Part shown: piece after piece, positions 36,461-44,729 of the stretch
Numbering within the stretch: the first letter of the stretch is position 1
Layout: each line of letters begins with the position of its first letter
Origin: Streptomyces seoulensis
Lineage (GTDB): Bacteria > Actinomycetota > Actinomycetes > Streptomycetales > Streptomycetaceae
DNA: 64,000 nucleotides
Assembly: GCF_022846655.1 (NCBI RefSeq)
Contig: NZ_AP025667.1
Location: 2,455,001-2,519,000, forward strand
Direction: 5' to 3'
The notes under the pieces: generated by a model
Databases searched by the model: none
Told to the model about the DNA's origin: nothing
Seen by the model: only the letters and a program-made list of their open reading frames with translations
Program-made: the position numbers and the translations under genes

Positions 36461-36534
36461 CGCAAAGAACTGCAACAACCTTTAATAAACAAGGGCGCCA
36501 AAACCGCCGGACCACGGCTCTTGCGGAGGACAGG

Positions 36535-37293
36535 GTGGGGACCACGCAACTGGAAACGGTGCCGGAACCGAAGTACTTGCATCTCAAGACCGTGCTCAGC
36601 GAGGCACTGGACTCCGAGTTCTCGGTCGGCGAGATCCTGCCGAACGAGCGCGATCTCGCCGCCCGGTTCGGCGTCGCCCGCGCCACGCTCCGGCAGGCGC
36701 TGGAGCAACTGGAGCTGGAGGGACGGCTGCAGCGCCGCCGGGGCGTCGGTACGACCGTCGCGCCGCCGCGCGTCGGCGTCGCCCTCGGCACCGGGCGCCA
36801 CACCTGGCCCGGCACGGGCGACGACGCCTGGCAGCCGATGGACTGCGAGCGGGCCGTACCGCCCGCCTCCGTCGCCGCGGCCCTGGGCACCGGTGCGGAC
36901 GAGGTGCACCTCGTGCGCCGGTCCCGGATGTCGCACGGGCGCCGGGTCGCCACCGAGCTGCTGTACGTGCCGGCCGCCTCGGTGCCCGAACTCAGCGCGA
37001 TCGACGCGCCCTCGGGGCCGGCCCGCGCGCGTGCGGTGCTGCGCGAACTCCAGCGCCTCGAACTCGACGGCCAGGACCGCGCGGTGGAACTCGGCTCGGC
37101 GGGTGCCGAGGACGCCAAGGAACTCGACCGGCTGCCCGGCTCGCCCGTCCTCGTCGTCACCACCCGGTTCACGGCCCGGGGACGTACCGCCGCGCTCGGT
37201 GTGGCCACCTATCGCGCCGACACCTGCCGCCTCACCTTCGGCGACACCCCGGACGTCGAGATACACCACGACCCCGAACGCCGCGCCTCCTGA
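36535..37293 (+). CDS. GntR/HutC-family transcriptional regulator
   Basis: 252 residues. GTG 36535 follows GCGGAGGACAGG. The winged HTH is at ~12-78 (VGEILPNERDLAARFGVARA, LRQALEQLELEGRLQRRRG) and a UTRA ligand domain follows (SRMSHGRRVATELLYVPAAS, GRTAALGVATYRADTC). HutC members sense sugar phosphates, amino-sugar phosphates or urocanate. An inverted repeat of the right type overlaps its own promoter, so autorepression is likely. It faces the ROK regulator across a shared terminator. Confidence 0.9.
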   Translation: MGTTQLETVPEPKYLHLKTVLSEALDSEFSVGEILPNERDLAARFGVARATLRQALEQLELEGRLQRRRGVGTTVAPPRVGVALGTGRHTWPGTGDDAWQPMDCERAVPPASVAAALGTGADEVHLVRRSRMSHGRRVATELLYVPAASVPELSAIDAPSGPARARAVLRELQRLELDGQDRAVELGSAGAEDAKELDRLPGSPVLVVTTRFTARGRTAALGVATYRADTCRLTFGDTPDVEIHHDPERRAS

Positions 37294-37309
37294 GACCGCG
37301 CAGGGACCC

Positions 37310-37336
37310 GACGCCCCGGAACTCCACCGGGGCGTC
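37310..37336. terminator. bidirectional hairpin between GntR and ROK genes
   Basis: GACGCCCCGG (37310-37319) and CCGGGGCGTC (37327-37336) form a perfect 10-bp stem with a seven-base loop. Confidence 0.85.
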
Positions 37337-37357
37337 CGGCGTTTCACCGGACCCGGC

Positions 37358-38509
37358 TCACGCCCCGACCGCACCCTCGACCGCGAACAACTGCCGCTCC
37401 ACGTGGTCCAGCGCCAGCCGCAGCGCGCCCGTGGCCACGACCGTCTCGCCCAGCAGGGACAGCGCCACGGCGGGGGGCCGCAGACAGTAGCGGGCCAGCT
37501 CGCGGCGGAGCGGGTCGAGGACGCCGTCCAGACCGGCCGCCCAGCCGCCTACCACCACCAGCTCCGGATCGAGCGCGAGCACCAGCGCGGCCACGTCGTG
37601 CACCAGCCGCTGGATGAACCGCTCCACCGCCGCCCGCGCCGAGTCGTCGCCCTCCCGCGCCAGTGCGAAGACGTGGGTGACCGCCTGCTCGTCCAGCGGG
37701 GGCAGCGGTTCGTCCGTGGTGGACAGCAGCGCCTCCGGGGTCGCCTCCCGCCCCAGCAGGTGCAGCGCGCCGATCTCCCCGGCCGCCCCGCCGTACCCCC
37801 GGTGCAGCCGGCCGCCGATCAGCGAGCCCGCGCCCGGACTCAGCCCGGCCAGCACGAACACCACGTCGTCGGTGTCCTTCGCGGCGCCCTGCCAGTGCTC
37901 GGCCACCGCGGCCACGTTGGCGTCGTTCTCCACCAGCACCGGGCACCGGAAGGAGCGGCTGAGCCGTTCGCCCAGCCGCAGGCCCGTCCACTGGGGCAGC
38001 GCCGTGCCCAGGCGAACCGTTCCGTCAGCCTCCACGATGCCCGGTGTGCCGACGCCCACGGCGCGCAGCGATACCCGCGCGACCCCGGCCCGCCGCAGCA
38101 GCTCGGCGACCGTCGCGCGCAGCTTCTCCAGCCGCTCGTCGGCCGGCGCCTTCTCGTCGACCTCCCTGGTCTGCGTGCCCAGCACCCGCCCGTCCAGGTC
38201 GGAGACGACCGCGACCACCCGGTGCGCCCCGATCTCCAGCCCCAGCAGATGCCCCGCCTCGGCCCGGAACCGGAACCGGCGCGCGGGCCGCCCCTGACGG
38301 CGCGCGGTGCCCTCCTCCGCCGCCCGCTCCACCACGAGCCCCGCCTCTGCCAGGCCCTCCACGACCCCCTCGACGGTCGGCCGGGACAGCCCGGTGGCCC
38401 GGGTGATCTCCGTGAGCGTCGCGCAGTCGGTCTCGCGCAGCGCGCGCAGCACCACCGCGGAATTGATCCTTCGCAGCAGCGAGGGATCACCACCGGTCAA
38501 CTGCCCCAC
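37358..38509 (-). CDS. ROK-family transcriptional regulator
   Basis: 383 residues. An N-terminal winged HTH (~15-70; LLRRINSAVVLRALRET, TGLSRPTVEGVVEGL) is fused to a ROK sugar-kinase-like domain (GLEIGAHRVVAVVSDLDG, GVGTPGIV, ENDANVAAVAEHW, GGAAGEIGALHLLG). The zinc motif CxCGxxGC that normally follows the GEIG segment is missing (GREATPEALLSTTDE), so the zinc site has been lost. It probably represses sugar-utilisation genes. GTG start at 38509. Confidence 0.88.
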   Translation of the reverse strand: MGQLTGGDPSLLRRINSAVVLRALRETDCATLTEITRATGLSRPTVEGVVEGLAEAGLVVERAAEEGTARRQGRPARRFRFRAEAGHLLGLEIGAHRVVAVVSDLDGRVLGTQTREVDEKAPADERLEKLRATVAELLRRAGVARVSLRAVGVGTPGIVEADGTVRLGTALPQWTGLRLGERLSRSFRCPVLVENDANVAAVAEHWQGAAKDTDDVVFVLAGLSPGAGSLIGGRLHRGYGGAAGEIGALHLLGREATPEALLSTTDEPLPPLDEQAVTHVFALAREGDDSARAAVERFIQRLVHDVAALVLALDPELVVVGGWAAGLDGVLDPLRRELARYCLRPPAVALSLLGETVVATGALRLALDHVERQLFAVEGAVGA

Positions 38510-38584
38510 GGTCCGTCCTCCCAGCTCGCGGGCGTGTGGGGCGGATCGTACTCGGCCCGGCCCACCCCGGCGAGGGCCGGGCGG

Positions 38585-39238
38585 TCACCGGGGTGCGACG
38601 AAGCCCGACTCATAGGCGGCGATCACCGCCTGGGTGCGGTCGCGCGCACCCAACTTGGCCAGTACGGCGCTCACATGGGACTTCACCGTCTCCGCCCCGA
38701 GGACCAGCCGCGCCGCGATCTCCGCGTTGGTCAGCCCCCGCGCCATCAGCCGCAGCACCTGCGCCTCGCGCTCGGTCAGCCGGGCCGCCGACAGCGGCTC
38801 ACCGGCCGCCCGCCCATCGGCGTACCGGGCGGCCAACTGCCGTACGGAGGCGGGGAACAGCAGCGAATCGCCCGCCGCGACCAGGCGCACCGCGTGCACG
38901 ATCTCCTCCGGCCGGGACCGCTTCAGCAGGAACCCGTCGGCGCCGGCGCGCAGCGCCTCGTACACGTACTCGTCGTCCTCGAAGGTGGTCACGACCAGGA
39001 TCTTGGGCGGGTCGGGCACCGTGCGCAGCACCGCGCGGGTGGCCTCGATGCCGTCCAGCAGCGGCATCCGGACGTCCATCGCCACCACGTCCGGCCGCAG
39101 GCTCCGCACCAGCGGGATGACGGCGGCACCGTCGGCCGCCTCGCCGACCACCTCGATGTCGGGCTGCGCCCCCAGGACGGCCCGCAGACCGGCGCGGACC
39201 AGGGGTTCGTCGTCGACGAGAAGTACGGTGACCGGCAT
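38585..39238 (-). CDS. NarL/LuxR-type response regulator
   Basis: 217 residues. Receiver domain with Asp10/Glu11, phospho-acceptor Asp55 (VVAMDVRMP), Thr in VVTTFEDD and Lys in GFLLKRS; C-terminal LuxR HTH ([36 protein letters not shown]). Its kinase is the upstream gene 39272-40426, 33 bp away on the same strand. It likely controls the divergent ABC exporter genes at 40534-42167. Confidence 0.94.
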   Translation of the reverse strand: MPVTVLLVDDEPLVRAGLRAVLGAQPDIEVVGEAADGAAVIPLVRSLRPDVVAMDVRMPLLDGIEATRAVLRTVPDPPKILVVTTFEDDEYVYEALRAGADGFLLKRSRPEEIVHAVRLVAAGDSLLFPASVRQLAARYADGRAAGEPLSAARLTEREAQVLRLMARGLTNAEIAARLVLGAETVKSHVSAVLAKLGARDRTQAVIAAYESGFVAPR

Positions 39239-39271
39239 CCGGCCAGCGTAGGGCCTTTCCCCCGTGGTGGA

Positions 39272-40426
39272 TCAGCCCAGCGGAAGCTCCGCCCGCACCA
39301 GCCAGTCGCCCGCCTCCGGGCCGGTACGGGCGTCGCCGCCGAGCAGCGCGGCCCGTTCCCGTATCCCGCGCAGCCCGCTGCCGCCTCTGCCGGTGGAAAG
39401 GGCGGCCGGGAGCGGATTGCTTATCTCCAGGGCGAGTTCACGCCCGGTGACCGTCACCCGTACCCGCACCGGGACGGCGCCCGCGTGCCGCAGCACGTTC
39501 GTCAGCGCCTCCTGGAGGATGCGGTAGCCCTCGCGGGACACCGGGCCCGGCAGGGACTCCACCGCGCCCGTCACCTCGAAGTCCACCTTCGCTCCCGAGG
39601 CCCGCGCCGACTCCAGCAGACGGCCCGCGTCCGCCAGCGTGGGCCGGGCGCTCACCGGCCGCTCCGCCTCACGCAGCACCCCGAGAACCCGTTCCAGATC
39701 CTCCAGCGCGGCCCGGCCCGTCTCCTCGATGGCGGCCAGCGCCCGCCCGGTGAACTCCGGGTCGCCGGCCGCCCGCGCGGCCCCCGCCTGCACCACGGCC
39801 ACGGTCAGCGCGTGCCCGATCGAGTCGTGCAACTCCCGCGCGATCCGGGTGCGTTCGAGGAGCTGCTCGGTCCGCTCCTCCAGCGCGGCCAGCCGCTCGG
39901 CGGCCGACGGTCCGAGCAGCCACCGCGCGCACCGGGTGATCAGCGCGCCCAGCCCGAGCACGACGCCGTACAGCGCGAGCAGGGGGAGCGGGGCCAGCAG
40001 GGCGTACGCCCGGTGCGGCGCGAGGGCGTCCAGGAAGGGGACGTCGGCGGGCGGCTCACCCCAGGCGCACTTCGCCAGCTCGAAGGAGAGGACCGGCAGC
40101 CACACCGTGGCGAACATGGCCGCCGCGCCGAGCACCATCCGCAGCTCCAGCCAGATCAGCGTGCGGCCCCGGTCCCGCCAAGAGGCCGCCGGGGCCTCGG
40201 AGATGCCGGGCTCCGCCTCGCCGGGTGTCAGCAGCAGCCGCGCCTGCACGCCCTCGCCCCGCCGCACGGCCGCGACCAGCCCGAGCGGGACCAGGAACAG
40301 CGCGGGCGCCCACGGTGTCCTCGGGTCGATGAACATCCAGAACGCGACGCTCAGCATGGGCACCCACAGATGCAGCAGACGCGTGTACGTCGTCCCGCGC
40401 AGCAGCGGGCGCAGGAAGCGGACCAT
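39272..40426 (-). CDS. sensor histidine kinase (HPK7/NarX type)
   Basis: 384 residues from ATG 40426. Four or so hydrophobic segments occur at ~18-55 and ~95-170. The dimerisation motif is RTRIARELHDSIGHALT with His200, and a HATPase_c domain follows (EALTNVLRHAGA, GGSGLRGIRERAALLGG). It lacks a large extracellular sensor loop, a design seen in intramembrane-sensing kinases that detect envelope stress or peptide antibiotics. It is cotranscribed with the response regulator and divergent from the ABC exporter genes. Confidence 0.92.
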   Translation of the reverse strand: MVRFLRPLLRGTTYTRLLHLWVPMLSVAFWMFIDPRTPWAPALFLVPLGLVAAVRRGEGVQARLLLTPGEAEPGISEAPAASWRDRGRTLIWLELRMVLGAAAMFATVWLPVLSFELAKCAWGEPPADVPFLDALAPHRAYALLAPLPLLALYGVVLGLGALITRCARWLLGPSAAERLAALEERTEQLLERTRIARELHDSIGHALTVAVVQAGAARAAGDPEFTGRALAAIEETGRAALEDLERVLGVLREAERPVSARPTLADAGRLLESARASGAKVDFEVTGAVESLPGPVSREGYRILQEALTNVLRHAGAVPVRVRVTVTGRELALEISNPLPAALSTGRGGSGLRGIRERAALLGGDARTGPEAGDWLVRAELPLG

Positions 40427-40460
40427 GCCGCCATCGTCGCAGCCGGGCACCGGCCCCGGC

Positions 40461-40499
40461 CTCCCCCGCACGGGGGAGCCGGTCCCCGCCCGCGGGGGA
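40461..40499. promoter_or_regulatory. inverted repeats in the kinase/ABC divergent intergenic region
   Basis: CTCCCCCG-CA-CGGGGGAG at 40461-40478 is a perfect 8-bp inverted repeat. A second, imperfect copy TCCCCGC..GCGGGGGA lies at 40483-40499. Both sit in the 107 bp between the divergent starts and are candidate response-regulator sites. This is inference; no consensus was recalled for this regulator. Confidence 0.4.
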
Positions 40500-40533
40500 G
40501 GCGCACGGCCGCCCGCCCGGCCAGGCTCGTCCC

Positions 40534-41454
40534 ATGACCAGCATCGAACTGCGGGACCTCACCAAGGAGTACGGCGGCAGACGCGCCGTCGACCGCCTGA
40601 CCGTCACCGTCCGCCCCGGCCGGGTGACCGGCTTCCTCGGCCCCAACGGCGCCGGCAAGTCCACCACCATGCGCCTCGTCCTCGGCCTCGACCGCCCCAC
40701 CTCCGGCACCGCCACCCTCGGCGGCCGCCCCTACACCGAACTCCGCGACCCGCTGCGCCGGGTGGGCGCCCTGCTGGACGCCCGCGCCGCCCACGGCTCC
40801 CGCACCGCCCACGACCACCTGCTGGCCCTCGCCGTGAGCAACCGCCTCCCGGCCGCCCGCGTCGGCACGGTGCTGGAGCGCACCGGCCTCGCCTCCGTGG
40901 CCCGGCGCCGGGTGCGCACCTTCTCCCTCGGCATGCGCCAGCGCCTCGGCATCGCCGCCGCGCTGCTCGGCGACCCCGAGGTGATCCTGCTCGACGAACC
41001 CGCCAACGGCCTCGACCCCGAGGGCATCGTCTGGGTCCGCTCCCTGCTGCGCGCTCTCGCCGCCGAGGGCCGTACGGTCCTGGTGTCCAGCCATCTGATG
41101 GGCGAGACCGCCGCGTTCGCCGACCACCTGGTCGTCCTCGGCCGGGGCCGCCTGCTGGCCGACACCCCGGTACGGGCCTTCATCGACGCCCGCGTGCGCC
41201 CCTGTGTCCGGGTCCGCACCACCGACGCCGACGCGCTCGGCGCGCTCCTCGCCCGGCACGGGCACGAGGGCGAGCGCGCGGCGGACGGCACGTGGACCGT
41301 CCGTCACGCGCGCGGGGACGAACTCGGGCATCTGCTGGCCGAGGCAGGGCTGCCCGTACTCGAACTCGCGGCGCAGGAGGCGAGCCTGGAAGAGGCGTAC
41401 CTCGATCTGACCGCCGCCGACGCCGAGTTCACCGCACAGCCGCAGGAGGTCTGA
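40534..41454 (+). CDS. ABC transporter ATP-binding protein (drug-exporter type)
   Basis: 306 residues. Walker A GPNGAGKS (~40-47), ABC signature FSLGMRQRLG, Walker B VILLDEPANGLDPEG and the H-loop VSSHLMGE are present. The C-terminal ~90 residues are the DUF4162-like tail seen in bacitracin/drug exporter ATPases. It is followed after two bases by the permease gene. The divergent kinase and response regulator presumably induce it. Confidence 0.93.
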   Translation: MTSIELRDLTKEYGGRRAVDRLTVTVRPGRVTGFLGPNGAGKSTTMRLVLGLDRPTSGTATLGGRPYTELRDPLRRVGALLDARAAHGSRTAHDHLLALAVSNRLPAARVGTVLERTGLASVARRRVRTFSLGMRQRLGIAAALLGDPEVILLDEPANGLDPEGIVWVRSLLRALAAEGRTVLVSSHLMGETAAFADHLVVLGRGRLLADTPVRAFIDARVRPCVRVRTTDADALGALLARHGHEGERAADGTWTVRHARGDELGHLLAEAGLPVLELAAQEASLEEAYLDLTAADAEFTAQPQEV

Positions 41455-41456
41455 CC

Positions 41457-42167
41457 ATGCCGTTCGTCCCCGTGCTGCACGCCGAGTGGATCAAGATCCG
41501 TACGCTGCGGTCGCTGCTCGGCTGCCTGGCCGCGGTCCTCGTCGTCACCGTGGCCTTCTCGGCGGTCGCCGCCGCCGAGCCGGACCGCTCCGACCCGCTG
41601 TTCTCGGTGTTCTTCGGCGTCAGCCTCGGCCAGGTCGCCGCCGTCGCCTTCGGTGCCCTGGCGGTGGCCGGCGAGTACCGGGGCGGTGCGCTGCGGCTGA
41701 CGCTCGCCGCGGTGCCCGACCGGACGCGGTGGTTCGCGGCCAAGGCCGTCGCCGTCGCGCTGCCCGTGCTCGCCGTGGGCCTGCTGACCGGGCTGGTGAC
41801 GCTCGCGGTGGGCAGGGCGACGGTGGGGGAGTCCGGGCCGGGCTGGGCCGAGGGGCTGCGCGGGGCGGTCGGCTGCGCCCTGTACCTGACGCTGATGGCC
41901 CTCCTCGCCGCAGGGCTCGCCGCCGTGCTGCGCAGCGGTGTCGGCACGCTCGGGCTGCTGATCCCGTTCCTGCTGATCGTGTCCTTCGTCGTCGGCGACC
42001 TCGACTCCGGTGCCGCGGACCACCTGCCCGACCGGGCGGGCCAACTCGCCCTGCACAGCACGTCCGCAGGACCGCTCGGCCCCTGGAGCGGGCTCGCCGT
42101 GACCGCGCTGTGGACGGCGGCGGCGCTGGGGGCGGGCGCGTGGTGCGTGCGGCGCCGGGACGCCTGA
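41457..42167 (+). CDS. ABC transporter permease (ABC-2 type)
   Basis: 236 residues with six hydrophobic segments. The typical opening HAEWIKIRTLRSLLG and the coupling-type sequence AGEYRGGALRLTLAAVPDR are seen in Streptomyces ABC-2 permeases linked to two-component systems. The start is two bases after the ATPase stop, so the two are coupled. The substrate is unknown; self-protection against a membrane-active compound is plausible. Confidence 0.9.
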   Translation: MPFVPVLHAEWIKIRTLRSLLGCLAAVLVVTVAFSAVAAAEPDRSDPLFSVFFGVSLGQVAAVAFGALAVAGEYRGGALRLTLAAVPDRTRWFAAKAVAVALPVLAVGLLTGLVTLAVGRATVGESGPGWAEGLRGAVGCALYLTLMALLAAGLAAVLRSGVGTLGLLIPFLLIVSFVVGDLDSGAADHLPDRAGQLALHSTSAGPLGPWSGLAVTALWTAAALGAGAWCVRRRDA

Positions 42168-42208
42168 CGCGCCGCCAATTGTCAGTGGTCGCCGCTTTAC
42201 TGGAACAC

Positions 42209-42595
42209 ATGGACGTCGTCGCACGGCATCTGGCCGCCATCGACCGGCTCCGCGCGCGGGACCTCCCGCCGGGCGGGGCCGGACACCACACCGTGGAGCT
42301 GGAGACCGGCCGGCCGGGAACGGCCTCGGACGACTTCCACGCCCTGCGCGAGGCGATGGCCCAGCGCCTCGGTGCCCGCTGGGGCGAAGCACCTCCCTGG
42401 GGTCAGCTCACCCTCCGCCTCCGGCTCTCGCGGGGCGAGCGCATACCCGAGCCCTGGGCCACCCTCTGCCTGCGCACCGACGAACTCGACGTGTGGCGGA
42501 CGGAAGAGGTGTGGCTGGCCGTCGGCGTGGCCGACCGGGACGAGGCGGACGCGATACACCTTCTCGCCACGGTCACCCGTACGCCGCCGCCCTAG
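42209..42595 (+). CDS. hypothetical protein
   Basis: 128 residues starting MDVVARHLAAIDRLRARD. An N-terminal helix and a long amphipathic middle are followed by strand-rich segments (LTLRLRLSRGERIPEP, EEVWLAVGVADRDEADA). No signal peptide, membrane span or motif is recognised. The upstream sequence has only a weak purine site (TGGA). It follows the ABC permease by 41 bp and may belong to that operon. Its stop lies in the first copy of a 16-bp tandem repeat. Confidence 0.62.
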   Translation: MDVVARHLAAIDRLRARDLPPGGAGHHTVELETGRPGTASDDFHALREAMAQRLGARWGEAPPWGQLTLRLRLSRGERIPEPWATLCLRTDELDVWRTEEVWLAVGVADRDEADAIHLLATVTRTPPP

Positions 42596-42616
42596 GCGGC
42601 CGCCGCCCTAGGCGGC
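42585..42616. repeat. perfect 16-bp tandem duplication holding two convergent stop codons
   Basis: CGCCGCCCTAGGCGGC occurs at 42585-42600 and again at 42601-42616. Each unit can fold as GCCGCC-CTA-GGCGGC. The plus-strand gene stops at TAG 42593-42595 in copy 1 and the minus-strand mug gene stops at 42608-42610 in copy 2. The stems may also terminate transcription in both directions. Confidence 0.85.
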
Positions 42617-43150
42617 CGCCTCACGCAGCCGGGCGAACTCCTCCGCCATGCCGGCCGCCGTCCAGTGTGCGTTCAGGCCGCTCGGGTTGGGCAGCACCCA
42701 CACCCGCGTCCTCCCGAACGTCCGCTCCTGCGGGCCCACCTGGGCCTTGCGGTCGTCGAAGGCCGCCCGGTACGCGGTCACCCCGACCACGGCCAGCCAT
42801 CGGGGTGCGTACCGCTCCACCTTGGCGGCCAGCAGCCGGCCGCCCTCCACGTACTCCTCGGGCGCCAGCTCGTCCGCGCGCGCCGACGCCCGCGCCACCA
42901 CGTTGGTGATGCCGAGCCCGTGGGAGAGCAGTTCGCGCTCCTCGGCGGGCTCCCGCCGGCGCGGGGTGAAGCCGGAGCGGTGCAGCACCGGCCAGAAGCG
43001 GTTGCCGGGGCGGGCGAAGTGGTGGCCGGTGGCCGCCGACATCAGGCCCGGATTGATGCCGCAGAAAAGGACATGGAGGCCGTCCGCGATCACGTCGGGG
43101 ACGAGACGGTCGCGGGCGGCCTCCAGTTCCGCCTGGCTGAACCCGGTCAG
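42608..43150 (-). CDS. mug: G/U mismatch-specific DNA glycosylase
   Basis: 180 residues if started at CTG 43150. Mug/TDG motifs: LFCGINPGL (catalytic Asn33), HHFARPGNRFWPVL and LPNPSGLNAHW. It removes uracil and ethenocytosine opposite guanine. No ATG, GTG or TTG lies between purB and the conserved region except GTG 43093, which would remove the conserved ARDRLVPDV segment. CTG at 43150-43148 overlaps the purB stop (CTGA) and has GGAG eight bases upstream, so a CTG start with translational coupling to purB is proposed. Confidence 0.85.
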   Translation of the reverse strand: MTGFSQAELEAARDRLVPDVIADGLHVLFCGINPGLMSAATGHHFARPGNRFWPVLHRSGFTPRRREPAEERELLSHGLGITNVVARASARADELAPEEYVEGGRLLAAKVERYAPRWLAVVGVTAYRAAFDDRKAQVGPQERTFGRTRVWVLPNPSGLNAHWTAAGMAEEFARLREAAA

Positions 43151-44589
43151 AGGATCGCTCCGGGGGTGTAACCGGCCGCCTCCGGGCGCTGCTTGGCGAT
43201 CTCCTCGATGCGGCCCACGACCACACCGACCTGGTCGGCGGCCGCACCCGTGAAGGAGAGCTTGTCCGCCATCAGCGCCGCGAGCTGGTCGCGGTCGAGC
43301 GGCAGCCGGTCGTCGGCGGCGAGCTTGTCCAGCAGGTCGTTGCGCTCGGCGCCCTGCTCCCGCATGGCGAGCGCGGTGGCCACCGCGTTCTCCTTGATCG
43401 CCTCGTGCGCGACCTCGCGGCCCACGCCCGAACGCACCGCGCCCATCAGCACCTTGGTGGTGGCGAGGAACGGCAGGTAGCGGTCCAGCTCGCGGGCGAC
43501 GACGGCCGGGAAGGCGCCGAACTCGTCGAGCACGGTCAGGAACGTCTCCAGCAGGCCGTCCAGCGCGAAGAACGCGTCCGGCAGCGCGACCCGGCGCACC
43601 ACCGAGCAGGACACGTCGCCCTCGTTCCACTGGTCGCCCGCCAGCTCACCGGTCATCGAGGCGTAGCCGCGCAGGATCACCATCAGGCCGTTGACACGCT
43701 CGCAGGAGCGGGTGTTCATCTTGTGCGGCATCGCGGACGAGCCGACCTGGCCCGGCTTGAAGCCCTCGGTGACCAGCTCGTGTCCGGCCATCAGCCGGAT
43801 GGTCTTGGCCAGCGAGGACGGGGCCGCCGCGAGCTGGACCAGCGCGGTGACGACCTCGTAGTCGAGCGAGCGCGGGTAGACCTGGCCGACCGAGGTGAAC
43901 GCCTGGCCGAAGCCCAGGTGGTGGGCGATGCGCTGCTCCAGCTCGGCCAGCTTGGCGGCGTCCCCGCCCAGCAGGTCCAGCATGTCCTGCGCGGTGCCGA
44001 CCGGGCCCTTGATGCCGCGCAGCGGGTAGCGGCCGAGCAGCTCGTCCACCCGGCCGTAGGCCACCAGCAGCTCGTCGGCGGCGGTGGCGAAGCGCTTGCC
44101 CAGGGTGGTGGCCTGCGCGGCCACGTTGTGCGAGCGCCCGGCCATGACCAGCTCGGCGTACTCGCCGGCCAGCCTGCCGAGGCGGGCCAGCACGGCCACC
44201 GTGCGGTCGCGGACCAGCTCCAGGGAGAGCCGGATCTGGAGCTGCTCCACGTTCTCGGTCAGGTCGCGCGAGGTCATGCCCTTGTGGACGTGCTCGTGCC
44301 CGGCGAGGTCGTTGAACTCCTCGATCCGCGCCTTCACGTCGTGCCGGGTGACCTTCTCGCGCTCGGCGATGGAGGCCAGGTCCACGGTGTCGAGGACGCG
44401 CTCGTAGTCGGCGATCGCCTCGTCCGGCACCTCGATGCCCAGGTCCTTCTGGGCGCGCAGCACGGCGAGCCAGAGCTGCCGTTCGAGCCTCACCTTCTGC
44501 TCGGGCGACCAGAGCGTGGCGAGCTCGGCGGAGGCGTACCGTCCGGCGAGGACGTTGGGGATGCGGGGCTTGGCGGGCGCTGAAGTCAC
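43147..44589 (-). CDS. purB: adenylosuccinate lyase
   Basis: 480 residues from GTG 44589. Fumarase/aspartase-superfamily signature GSSAMPHKMNTRSCER with the flexible catalytic loop, plus GHEHVHKGMTSRDLTEN and MAGRSHNVAAQATTLG with the catalytic His regions. It splits SAICAR and adenylosuccinate to release fumarate in purine synthesis. The last codon block overlaps the proposed mug start. No other purine gene is adjacent. Confidence 0.96.
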   Translation of the reverse strand: MTSAPAKPRIPNVLAGRYASAELATLWSPEQKVRLERQLWLAVLRAQKDLGIEVPDEAIADYERVLDTVDLASIAEREKVTRHDVKARIEEFNDLAGHEHVHKGMTSRDLTENVEQLQIRLSLELVRDRTVAVLARLGRLAGEYAELVMAGRSHNVAAQATTLGKRFATAADELLVAYGRVDELLGRYPLRGIKGPVGTAQDMLDLLGGDAAKLAELEQRIAHHLGFGQAFTSVGQVYPRSLDYEVVTALVQLAAAPSSLAKTIRLMAGHELVTEGFKPGQVGSSAMPHKMNTRSCERVNGLMVILRGYASMTGELAGDQWNEGDVSCSVVRRVALPDAFFALDGLLETFLTVLDEFGAFPAVVARELDRYLPFLATTKVLMGAVRSGVGREVAHEAIKENAVATALAMREQGAERNDLLDKLAADDRLPLDRDQLAALMADKLSFTGAAADQVGVVVGRIEEIAKQRPEAAGYTPGAIL

Positions 44590-44729
44590 GTGTACGGATT
44601 GTACTGGCGATTCGTGCAGGCCAGCGCCGTGGGGTGGTTCGGAGGAACCTACGAGGCGCGCGGTGCGTGCGCCGGAGCGGGCGGGGACGGCGCGCGGGGG
44701 AGTCGCGGCGCGTTCCCTACTCTTGCAGT

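Noticed and set aside
36407..40537. Very long open frame (over 1300 codons) on the plus strand across gntR, ROK and the two-component genes
   Set aside because: It runs antisense to recognised genes, has Pro/Arg/Gly-rich low-complexity translation and shows no domain; it is a by-product of high-GC codon use.
42585..42616. Mobile element or MITE end at the 16-bp repeat
   Set aside because: No flanking target duplication, no terminal repeats and no transposase; simple tandem duplication explains it.
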